Assembly (NCBI GenBank): GCA_019637265.1
Contig: JAHBVY010000009.1
Location: forward strand, 15,001 to 79,000
DNA length: 64,000 nucleotides
From: Polyangiaceae bacterium
GTDB lineage: Bacteria > Myxococcota_A > Polyangia > Polyangiales > Polyangiaceae
Direction of reading: 5' to 3'
Part shown: one piece after another, positions 17,734-25,273 of the stretch
Numbering within the stretch: the stretch's first letter is position 1
Layout of the letters: each line of letters begins with the position of its first letter
Notes under the pieces: generated by a model
The model's database searches: none
What the model saw: the letters and a program-made list of their open reading frames with translations, nothing else
What the model was told of the DNA's origin: nothing
Translations under genes and position numbers: made by a program

Positions 17734-19640
17734 GCCAGGCGCGCATTCAGGCGCTCGAGTCGCTGCTCGAGCGGGTGCGGCGGAACGCGGCGCTGCCGCG
17801 GGCGTCTGCGCTTCCGCGCGGAATCGCAGCGGCGGCCCAGCTGGCTGTGGAGCCCGAGGCAAGGCTCGCGGCGCCAGGGGCCGCGACGGACGAGCTGGAT
17901 GACGTCGATGGGCTGCTCTCGCAGGACCTCGCGGCCGCTCCAGCGCCGGACGTCGCGCGCGCGCCGCTCGAGACCTTCGCGGGTGAGGACGTCTTCGAGG
18001 ACGACGAGATCATCGAGCTCGATGATGACGACGGCGTGGAGATCCTCGACGACGACTACGAGTTGACGGAGGACGACGAGCTGGCGTCATTGATCGCGGC
18101 GGACGCCGATCGCGCTCGCGAAGCAGCGGATGTGCTCGCAGCGCAAGCCGCTGAGCGCGCGGAGGCTGAGGCTGCCGCCGAGCGTGAGCGGCTCGAGGCT
18201 GAGGCTGCTGCGGAGCGCGCGCGGTTGGAGGCTGAGGCAGCCGCTGAGCGTGAGCGCGCGGAGGCAGAAGCGGCCGCCGAGCGAGCGAGGCTCGAGGCTG
18301 AGGCAGCAGCGGAGCGCGCGCGGTTGGAGGCGGAGGCAGCTGCCGAGCGTGAGCGCGCGGAGGCAGAAGCGGCCGCCGAGCGAGCGAGGCTCGAGGCAGA
18401 AGCGGCCGCGGAGCGAGCGGAGGCCGAGGCAGCAGCGGAGCGTGCGCGGGCCGAGGAGGCGGAGCGTGAGCGGGCCGCGGCGGCGCAGCGAGCGGAGGCC
18501 GAGGCCGTGGAGCGCGAGCGCGTTGCGACGGAGGCGGCGGCCGAGGTGGCTGCGCGGGTCGCGGCGGACCGCGCAGCCGCGGAGCAAGCGCGGCGTGAGG
18601 TGGCGCAGTTGGCGGCCGCCGAGCTGGCCGCGCGGCACGCGGGAGGCGAGCTATCGCTCGATCCGGCTCCCGGGGCGCCGTCGGTTCCCGAGGTGCCAGC
18701 GCCTCCCGCGGACGTCTTCGACGAGCTCGACTTCGACGACGAGCCGGACGTCTCCAGCGTGCAGCCGGCGGTGACGCGAGCGCGCGACGCGGAGCTCGGG
18801 ATCGAAGCCGAGGGCGACATCGACTTCGACTTGGAGGACGAGGAGGTGACGCCCGTCTCCAGCCCGCGCGTGAAGCCCGCCGAGAGCATGGACGAAGCGC
18901 TGCAGTCGGCGGCGGCCCAGGCGCCGATCAGCTCGCCCCCCGAGTCGGGGCGTCAGCCGGCCTCGGAGCGCGGGCCAGGCTCGGAGCAGGGCGTGGATCA
19001 GGCGCTGCTCGAGGAGGCGCTGGCGCGCGAGTCGGTGATCGCCAACGAGCGACCCGAGCCGAGCGACGATGTCTTCGATGGGGTCGACGACTTGCTCGAG
19101 GCGGACGTCGCTCAGAAGCCAGAGCCCGCGCCCCGCGCGCCGATGCCCACCTTGGAGCAGCTCGGGCAGACCGTGGATCTGGATGAGGCGCTCGGCGCCG
19201 CTCAAGATCTCGAGCTCGATGAAGCGGCTCAGGCCGAGGTGACGGCGTCTCAGGGGCCGCGCGTGCAGCTGGCCCCGCCGCGGCCCACGGAGGAGCTGGA
19301 GATGGAGCTCCCGGTGCGTCCGAGCGGCGAGTGGGACATCAACCTGAAGCCACCGCCGGAGCTCCAGGGTGAGCTCGCCGAGCTGAAGCGCAAAGAGGGC
19401 CTCGAAGGCGGCGACACGGCTGCGAGTCAGCCAGCGGCGCTCGAGGCGGGCGCGAGCGAGTCGGCTGCAGACGTGGAGCCGGGCGAGGTTGCAGTGGCGA
19501 GCGAGCTGGGTGCGGTCACGGTGGAGCGCCCGGCGGTTCAGGTGACGGACTCCGTGGTGGAGCGTCAGGGAGCGCGCTTGGTGGCTGCTTCGCGCTTCGT
19601 CGATTGGCTCAGCGCCTCCCTCTCGCTCGGGGACGAGTAG
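17730..19640 (+). CDS. Acidic coiled-coil repeat protein of unknown function
   Basis: 636 residues from a GTG at 17730 that overlaps the previous stop as GTGA. After an acidic patch (DEIIELDDDDGVEILDDDYE, about residues 90-112), residues about 135-300 are a long coiled coil of 11-residue units of the AEAAAERARLE type (18150-18640 in DNA). The remainder is acidic and Pro/Glu-rich, with short repeated EELE/DLDEAL patches; no membrane segment. It resembles scaffolding or cell-polarity proteins in build only. The repeat DNA may vary between strains. Confidence 0.75.
   Translation: MSQARIQALESLLERVRRNAALPRASALPRGIAAAAQLAVEPEARLAAPGAATDELDDVDGLLSQDLAAAPAPDVARAPLETFAGEDVFEDDEIIELDDDDGVEILDDDYELTEDDELASLIAADADRAREAADVLAAQAAERAEAEAAAERERLEAEAAAERARLEAEAAAERERAEAEAAAERARLEAEAAAERARLEAEAAAERERAEAEAAAERARLEAEAAAERAEAEAAAERARAEEAERERAAAAQRAEAEAVERERVATEAAAEVAARVAADRAAAEQARREVAQLAAAELAARHAGGELSLDPAPGAPSVPEVPAPPADVFDELDFDDEPDVSSVQPAVTRARDAELGIEAEGDIDFDLEDEEVTPVSSPRVKPAESMDEALQSAAAQAPISSPPESGRQPASERGPGSEQGVDQALLEEALARESVIANERPEPSDDVFDGVDDLLEADVAQKPEPAPRAPMPTLEQLGQTVDLDEALGAAQDLELDEAAQAEVTASQGPRVQLAPPRPTEELEMELPVRPSGEWDINLKPPPELQGELAELKRKEGLEGGDTAASQPAALEAGASESAADVEPGEVAVASELGAVTVERPAVQVTDSVVERQGARLVAASRFVDWLSASLSLGDE
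18150..18640. repeat. 33-bp coding repeats (AEAAAERARLE units)
   Basis: At least ten near-identical units such as GAGGCTGAGGCAGCCGCTGA with synonymous variation, encoding the coiled coil. Confidence 0.85.
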
Positions 19641-19650
19641 CTCGCTTCAG

Positions 19651-19737
19651 GGGTTTTGGGGGTTTGGCATGGCACTGCGCGCGGCACCTGGATGGTGCCG
19701 CGCGGGGCCGTGCGCCGTGACCCAACCCCGAAAAAAC
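19651..19737. repeat. Full-length dispersed repeat: hairpin with G-run ends
   Basis: The left arm starts GGTTTTGGGGGTTTGGCA; the right arm ends CCCAACCCCGAAAAAAC, roughly its reverse complement. The centre is a perfect 11-bp stem (CGCGCGGCACC at 19678-19688, loop TGGAT, GGTGCCGCGCG at 19694-19704). It lies just after the coiled-coil gene. Confidence 0.75.
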
Positions 19738-20037
19738 GAGCCTGACGAAGCGCTCGATGTCCCTCGGGGGCAGTCAGAACAGTATCACTGACGAAGTGCG
19801 GATGGCGCCGCGCGTCATCCGTAGGGGGTCGATGTGCGCTGTGAGATGACTGCATTATAATGCAGATTCAGGTCGTGCGATCGCACCTATGTTGCGGGTC
19901 CCGGCCTCGACGGAGCGGCCGAATTGGCGTAGTCATGAGGCCCCCTGGCGCGCTGGGCTTCGTCGCCCGGCTGCTGTGATCGCCGCGGCGAGAGGTGCCC
20001 TCGAGGTCCTCCGCGCTCACCGAATGAAGGCTGAGAT
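19738..20037 (+). promoter_or_regulatory. Upstream region of the tyrosine degradation operon
   Basis: With the repeat before it, this fills the 397-bp gap before fahA. It contains a CAGTATCACTGACG palindrome near 19780, the palindromic promoter at 19850-19886 and a 150-nt leader. No gene is seen. Confidence 0.6.
19850..19886 (+). promoter_or_regulatory. -10 box inside a perfect palindrome, plus a second palindrome
   Basis: CTGCATTATAATGCAG (19850-19865) is a perfect 16-bp palindrome containing TATAAT (19856-19861). GTGCGATCGCAC (19875-19886) is a perfect 12-bp palindrome just downstream, where transcription would begin. No good -35 is visible. This looks like a regulated promoter with two operators for the fahA-maiA-hppD-hmgA operon. 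Confidence 0.6.
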
Positions 20038-21015
20038 ATGAGACTAGCGACGCGTCGGAACGGGACTCGGGACGGAGCCCTGGTGGTGGTGGATCCGCAC
20101 GGAAACCACTTCGCCTCGGCGCACGAGATCGCGCCCAGCTTGCAAGCCGCCCTCGACCAGTGGGAGGAGCTGAGCCCGCGCCTCGAGGCGCTGTCCGCGA
20201 AGCTCGCGCGCGGCGAGGTGAAGGGTGAGCCGCTCGACGTGAAGCAGCTGCACTCGCCGTTGCCGCGCGCTTACGAGTGGGTGGACGGCTCCGCCTATAT
20301 CAATCACATCGTGCTCGTGCGGAAGGCGCGCGGCGCCAAGCCGCCGGAGACGCTCGAGACCGATCCGCTGGTTTATCAAGGGGGCTCTGGTTCACTGCTC
20401 AGCCCCACTGACGACATCCCCGCGCTGGATCCGAGCTATGGCCTGGATTTCGAGGCGGAAATTTGCGTGATCCTCGGGGACACGCCGCGCGGCGTGTCGG
20501 CGGCGGAGGCTGCGCCTCACGTCAAGCTCTTGATGCTGGCGAACGACGTCACCTTCCGCGGGCTGATCCCGCCGGAGCTGGCGAAGGGTTTCGGCTTCTT
20601 CACCTCCAAGCCGGCCACCGCCTTCTCACCGTTCGCGGTCACGCCGGACGAGCTGGGGGGCGCCTACCGTGATGGCCGCGTGCACCTGCGGCTCCGCTCC
20701 ACGTTGAACGGTGAGCTGGTGGGCGACCCCGAGGCGGGCCCGGAGATGCACTTCAGCTTCTACGACCTCATCGCCCACATCACCAAGACGCGCGCCTACA
20801 CCGCGGGCACCATCCTCGGCAGTGGCACGGTCTCTAACGCGGACCGCGCGCGTGGCATCTCTTGCCTCGCGGAGGCGCGCATGATCGAGACCATCGAAGA
20901 GGGCGCCCCGAAGACGCCGTTCTTGACCCCCGGCGATCACATCGAGATCGAGCTGTTCGACGCGAGCGGTCGCAGCGTGTTCGGCAAGATCTCCCAGCGC
21001 GTGGTGGCTGAGTGA
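20038..21015 (+). CDS. fahA: Fumarylacetoacetase-family hydrolase
   Basis: 325 residues. It would cleave fumarylacetoacetate to fumarate and acetoacetate, the last step of tyrosine degradation. The FAH fold is indicated by the metal-binding segment GLDFEAEICVILGD and ANDVTFRGL, and by GTILGSGTVSNADRARG near the C-terminus. It is shorter than animal FAH (about 420), as in the bacterial two-domain type; some relatives have other substrates, but the operon fixes this role. An AAGG ribosome site precedes the ATG. The stop overlaps the next start (GTGA). Confidence 0.9.
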   Translation: MRLATRRNGTRDGALVVVDPHGNHFASAHEIAPSLQAALDQWEELSPRLEALSAKLARGEVKGEPLDVKQLHSPLPRAYEWVDGSAYINHIVLVRKARGAKPPETLETDPLVYQGGSGSLLSPTDDIPALDPSYGLDFEAEICVILGDTPRGVSAAEAAPHVKLLMLANDVTFRGLIPPELAKGFGFFTSKPATAFSPFAVTPDELGGAYRDGRVHLRLRSTLNGELVGDPEAGPEMHFSFYDLIAHITKTRAYTAGTILGSGTVSNADRARGISCLAEARMIETIEEGAPKTPFLTPGDHIEIELFDASGRSVFGKISQRVVAE

Positions 21016-21677
21016 AGCTCTACGGGTACTGGCGCAGTAGCTGCTCGTGGCGCGTGCGGATCGCCCTGAACCTGAAGGGGATCCAGTACGAGACCATCCC
21101 GGTGCACCTGGTGAAGGGTGGGGGTGAGCAGCACGCGGCGGAGTACCGCGCCAAGAACCCGATGGGGCAGGTGCCGTTCCTCGAGCTGTCTCAGTCAGAG
21201 CAGCTGCCGAGCGGCGTCACCCTGAGCGGGCTCTCACAGTCGATCGCGATCATCAGTTACCTTGACGAAGTCTACCCCGCGCCTCCGCTCTTGGGTGAGG
21301 GCGCGCTCACGCGCGCTCGCGTACGTTGGCTGAGCGAGCTCATCACCTCGGGGGTGCAGCCGCTCCAGAACCTCTCGGTGCTGAAGGAGCTCGAGCGGCG
21401 CGGGGTGGATCCCGCCGATTGGGCGCGGCAGGTGATGGGGCGCGGCCTCGCCGCTTTGGAGGAGACCGTGCGAGGGGAGACGAGCACCTTCTTGGTGGGG
21501 GAGGCGCCCACGCTGGCGGACGTGTGCTTGGTGCCGCAGCTTTACAACGCGCGGCGCTACGAGCTCGATTTGGGCGCCTACCCGCGGCTCCTCGAGGTGG
21601 AGCGCGCCTGCGCGGCGCTGCCCGCCTTCGACGCAGCGCGCCCCGAGCTTCAGCCGGACGCCGTGAGCGCCGGATAA
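21012..21677 (+). CDS. maiA: Maleylacetoacetate isomerase (zeta-class GST)
   Basis: 221 residues, GTG start overlapping the fahA stop by 4 bp. It isomerises maleylacetoacetate to fumarylacetoacetate using glutathione. The zeta-class motif SSCSWRVRIALNLKG is at residues 9-23, then NPMGQVPFLE and QSIAIISYLDE. Between the last two lie about 15 extra residues (SQSEQLPSGVTLSGL) where the family has a short turn, possibly another small repeat insertion. Glutathione genes ggt and gshB lie at 39-42 kb. Confidence 0.92.
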   Translation: MKLYGYWRSSCSWRVRIALNLKGIQYETIPVHLVKGGGEQHAAEYRAKNPMGQVPFLELSQSEQLPSGVTLSGLSQSIAIISYLDEVYPAPPLLGEGALTRARVRWLSELITSGVQPLQNLSVLKELERRGVDPADWARQVMGRGLAALEETVRGETSTFLVGEAPTLADVCLVPQLYNARRYELDLGAYPRLLEVERACAALPAFDAARPELQPDAVSAG

Positions 21678-21743
21678 ATCCTGTTTGGCAGTGCCCGGTG
21701 CGCCGGGCCGAAGTCGCCCGCGCGGCGCAGAGAGGACAGAGAC

Positions 21744-22892
21744 ATGGCCAAGGTTGAGTCGCTAGGGATCGTGAAGGTCGACGCGGTGCACTACTACGTG
21801 CGTGACCTCGAGCGCAGTCGGCGTTTCTACGTGGATTTGATGGACTTCGAGGAGCTGGGCGAGAGCGGCCCGGAGCTCACGGCGCGGGGCAAGCAGCGGA
21901 GCGTGGTGTTCCGCGCCGGGGAGTGCGTGGTGGTGTGCTCCACCCCTGAGGGCGAGGGCGGCCGCGCGGCGCGCTACCTCGCGCGGCACCCGGACGGCAT
22001 CGGCACGCTCGTCTTTCAGGTGGAGGACGTGGAGCGCACCTTCCGGCTGCTCGAGGAGCGCGGCGGCACGCCGATCAGCGAGGTGACTTGGGTCACCGAG
22101 GGTGACGCCAAGTTCGGCACCTTCTCCATCACCACGCCCTTCGGTGACACCACGTTCCGCTTCGTGGAGCGTCAGGGCAACTTCCCACTCATGCCAGGGA
22201 TGCACTCGTATGAGGCGCCGCGTGGCGGGAAGAACCGCTTCAAGTTTGGCCACTTCGACCACATCACCTCGAATTTTCAGACGATGAAGCCGGCGCTGCT
22301 CTGGATGGAGCACGTGCTCGGCTTCGAGCAGTTCTGGGACGTGCAGTTCCACACGGAGGACGTCTCGGAGGGGCGCTCCTCCGGCAGCGGCCTCCGCTCC
22401 ATCGTGATGAACGACCCGAAGAGCGGCATCAAGTTCGCCAACAACGAACCCTGGCGCCCCTTCTTCAAGAACTCGCAGATCAACATCTTCACTGAAGATC
22501 ACCGTGGGGACGGCGTGCAGCACCTGGCCATCACCTGCGAGGACATCATCGAGAGCGTGCGCGCGCTGCGCGCGAACGGCGTGGAGTTCATGCCCACGCC
22601 CGGCTCTTACTACGACGTGCTCCCGGAGCGCCTGAAGCAGATCGGCGTGGGCAGCATCGAAGAGGAGATAGACATCCTGCGCGAGCTGGAGATTTTGGTG
22701 GATGGCGACCACGACCGCGCCTACATGCTGCAAATCTTCCTGAAGGACTCCGCGGGCCTCTACGGCAAGAGCGAGGCGGGGCCGTTCTTCTACGAGATCA
22801 TCCAGCGCAAGGGTGATCAGGGCTTCGGCGCCGGGAATTTCCGCGCGCTGTTCGAGAGCATCGAGCGCGAGCAGCAGACGCAGCGGCTGTAG
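21744..22892 (+). CDS. hppD: 4-Hydroxyphenylpyruvate dioxygenase
   Basis: 382 residues. It converts 4-hydroxyphenylpyruvate to homogentisate with Fe(II). The iron ligands are H173 (GHFDHITSN), H260 (GVQHLAIT) and E351 (FFYEIIQRKG). The C-terminal NFRALFESIEREQ helix is typical. It follows maiA by 66 bp; the gap starts with a weak TTTGGCAGTGCCC match to the dispersed motif (21684). An AGAGAGGA ribosome site precedes the ATG. Confidence 0.96.
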   Translation: MAKVESLGIVKVDAVHYYVRDLERSRRFYVDLMDFEELGESGPELTARGKQRSVVFRAGECVVVCSTPEGEGGRAARYLARHPDGIGTLVFQVEDVERTFRLLEERGGTPISEVTWVTEGDAKFGTFSITTPFGDTTFRFVERQGNFPLMPGMHSYEAPRGGKNRFKFGHFDHITSNFQTMKPALLWMEHVLGFEQFWDVQFHTEDVSEGRSSGSGLRSIVMNDPKSGIKFANNEPWRPFFKNSQINIFTEDHRGDGVQHLAITCEDIIESVRALRANGVEFMPTPGSYYDVLPERLKQIGVGSIEEEIDILRELEILVDGDHDRAYMLQIFLKDSAGLYGKSEAGPFFYEIIQRKGDQGFGAGNFRALFESIEREQQTQRL

Positions 22893-22925
22893 TACGGTTG
22901 GCGTACGGTCCTTCGGAGGTGAGTC

Positions 22926-24083
22926 ATGCTGGAACGAAGAGTCTTCGGCGAGGTGCCCAGGAAGCACCACATCGCCCTGCGGAGCCCGGAGGGGGCGCTC
23001 CGTCACGAAGAGTGCGTCACCCGCGATGGCTTCGAGGGGCCGTACACCATCCTCTATCATGAGCGGCGGCCGCACGCGGCGCGGCCGATCTCAGCGCCGG
23101 GCGGCTGGCGGCTGCCTGAATCCGTGGGGAAACAGCGGTTGGCGAAGCGCCACTACCGCTCCTTCGAGCTGGCGAAGGCGCCTGGGTCCCCCATCACGGC
23201 GCGGGTGCCGCTCCTCTTCAACCGTGACGTGACGCTGTCGGTGGTGAAGCCGTCCGCGAGCGACACCGTGTATTTCTCCGACGGGGACGCTGACCAGCTC
23301 ATCTTCGTGTTCGAGGGGGTTGGGGAGCTCATCAGCCAGTTCGGGCGGCTGCGTTTCGAGAAGAACGACTACCTGTTCATCCCGCGCAGCACCATCCACC
23401 GCTTCGAGCTGCCTCCGGGCGCGGAGCAATACTGGCTCTCCTTCGAGCTGCACGGCGGCCTCCACCTGCCCAGGCAGTGGCGCAACGAGGTGGGGCAGCT
23501 CCGGATGGACGCGCCGTATTGCCACCGGGATTTCAAGCTCCCGGCGTTCCAGGGCCCGGTGGATGAAGGCATCCGTGAGCTGCTCGTGAAGCGGAACGCG
23601 GCGTTCCACGGCTTCGGCTACGAGGAGAGCCCGCTCGACGTGGTGGGTTGGGATGGCGCGGTCTACCCCTGGGTGTTCCCCATCTTGAGCTTTCAACCGC
23701 GGGTGAGCTCGGTGCACCTGCCGCCCACCTGGCACGGCACCTTCGCGGCGCGTGGCGGGTTGATCTGCAGCTTCGTGCCGCGCCTGGTAGATTTCCACCC
23801 GGAATCTATCCCCTGCCCATACCCGCACTCGAGCGTGGATATGGACGAGTTCTTGTTCTACTGCGACGGCAACTTCACCTCGCGGCGCGGCATCCTGCCC
23901 GGCAGCATCTCTCACCACCCGGCGGGCGTGCCCCACGGCCCTCACCCGGGCGCCTATGAGGCGAGCCTCGGGACGAAGGAGACCAACGAGCTCGCGGTGA
24001 TGCTCGATGTGTACCAACCGCTCGAGCCCACCGCCGCTGCCCTGGCGCTGGAGGACACGGAATACTCCGAGAGCTTCCTGTGA
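22926..24083 (+). CDS. hmgA: Homogentisate 1,2-dioxygenase
   Basis: 385 residues. It opens the ring of homogentisate to maleylacetoacetate. Iron-binding segments are HSSVDMDEFLFYCDGNF and the signature HHPAGVPHGPHPGAYEAS, followed by KETNELAVMLD. A strong ribosome site (GGAGGTGA) precedes the ATG. It is the last gene of the operon; a palindrome cluster at 24124-24183 separates it from convergent miaA. Confidence 0.95.
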   Translation: MLERRVFGEVPRKHHIALRSPEGALRHEECVTRDGFEGPYTILYHERRPHAARPISAPGGWRLPESVGKQRLAKRHYRSFELAKAPGSPITARVPLLFNRDVTLSVVKPSASDTVYFSDGDADQLIFVFEGVGELISQFGRLRFEKNDYLFIPRSTIHRFELPPGAEQYWLSFELHGGLHLPRQWRNEVGQLRMDAPYCHRDFKLPAFQGPVDEGIRELLVKRNAAFHGFGYEESPLDVVGWDGAVYPWVFPILSFQPRVSSVHLPPTWHGTFAARGGLICSFVPRLVDFHPESIPCPYPHSSVDMDEFLFYCDGNFTSRRGILPGSISHHPAGVPHGPHPGAYEASLGTKETNELAVMLDVYQPLEPTAAALALEDTEYSESFL

Positions 24084-24123
24084 TGCGCGCTGTGAAGGCG
24101 GTGGATCGCACCGCTGACGTGAG

Positions 24124-24183
24124 GCGCTCAAAGTCAATGTGACTGGCTGTGGCGCTTCAAAGTCAATATGACTGACTGAGCGC
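24124..24183. repeat. Nested palindromes between hmgA and miaA
   Basis: GGCGCTCA ... TGAGCGCC encloses two copies of AGTCA-ATR-TGACT (24132-24144 and 24161-24173). It may serve as a bidirectional terminator but lacks T tracts; it belongs with the short palindrome family. Confidence 0.55.
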
Positions 24184-24184
24184 C

Positions 24185-25273
24185 TCAGACGCCTGGCGGC
24201 AGCGCGCCCGGCTGAAGCCAGGTGACGGGCTGATCGCGGAGCCAGGTGCGCTGCCGGCGCGCGAACACGCGCGTCGCGCGGTAGATCGTCTCCGTGAGCT
24301 CGGCGAGCGCCTCCGCGGTGAGGTCGGAGCGTGCCCGCTCCTGCACGTTCGTTGAGCTGACGATATCAGGCGCCGAGCGCCCCGTGTCAACTGGGCGCTC
24401 CACCTCGCGGGCAGCGCTCAGTTGCTCCGCGAGCTGACGGTAGCCCACGGCGCCCATGGCGCGGGCGCTCCCGTAGCCGCGCTCGAGCAGCCAGGCGACC
24501 TCGCGCGCCCAGCCCGCTTGGAGCATCCCACGTATCCGCGCGGCAATGCGCACGTCCAGCTCCTCGCGCGCGCGCTCCACACCGATGAGGCGCGCCGCGT
24601 AGCGCTGCTCACGGAACCCGTGCTGCGCCTGCCAGCGCGACATCGGCGCGCCGCTCAGCTCGAAGATCTCGAGCGCCCGGCTCACCCGCACCAGGTCCTC
24701 TGGGTGCAGCTCGCTAGCGCGCTCCGGGTCCACCTCCAAGAGCCGCTGGTGCAGCGCCGCGCGGCCGTGCTCCTGGGCGAAGGCGCGGTGCTGCTCACGC
24801 AGCGCTGCGTCGGCGGGCGGCGCTGGGGTTAGGCCGTAGAGCAGCGCCTTGATGAAGAGGAAGCTGCCGCCGCACACGATGGGCAGCTTGCCGCGGCCGC
24901 GGATCGCCTCGATCGCCGCCTCGGCGTCGCGCGCCCAGCTGGCGGCGTCCAAGGCCTGGTGCGGGTCGCGGTAGCCGATGAGGTGGTGAGGCACGCGCGC
25001 GAGCTCCCCCGGGCTCGGCTTGCCGCTGCCGATGTCGAAGTGCTGGTACACCTGCACGCTGTCGGCGTTGATCACCTCGCCGCCCAACGCCTCCGCGAGC
25101 GCGATGGCGAGCTCCGTTTTACCCGACGCGGTGGGGCCCACCACCACCCAGATGGGTTCGTTGATCTGATTGTCGTTCGTGGGGGCTCCTGACGGCGCCG
25201 CGCGCTCTGAGCCTCCTGAAGGCCGCTGAGCGCCTCGTGATGGTTCAGCGTCTGAGCGCCGCTCCCCGCTCAC
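24185..25273 (-). CDS. miaA: tRNA dimethylallyltransferase MiaA with N-terminal and internal extras
   Basis: 362 residues. It prenylates A37 of tRNAs reading UNN codons. The GTG at 25273 is chosen because it overlaps the mutL stop as GTGA; the longer ATG frame (25342) would intrude 73 bp into mutL. The P-loop GPTASGKTE, INADSVQVY, GGSFLFIKALLYG and the late GAVGYRQ are present. There are about 38 residues of low-complexity tail before the P-loop, and about 34 extra residues (about REVERPVDTGRSAPDIVSST onward) between GYRQLAEQL and EALAELTETIYRATRVFARRQ; the latter DNA includes CTGA-CGATA-TCAG. Confidence 0.9.
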   Translation of the reverse strand: MSGERRSDAEPSRGAQRPSGGSERAAPSGAPTNDNQINEPIWVVVGPTASGKTELAIALAEALGGEVINADSVQVYQHFDIGSGKPSPGELARVPHHLIGYRDPHQALDAASWARDAEAAIEAIRGRGKLPIVCGGSFLFIKALLYGLTPAPPADAALREQHRAFAQEHGRAALHQRLLEVDPERASELHPEDLVRVSRALEIFELSGAPMSRWQAQHGFREQRYAARLIGVERAREELDVRIAARIRGMLQAGWAREVAWLLERGYGSARAMGAVGYRQLAEQLSAAREVERPVDTGRSAPDIVSSTNVQERARSDLTAEALAELTETIYRATRVFARRQRTWLRDQPVTWLQPGALPPGV

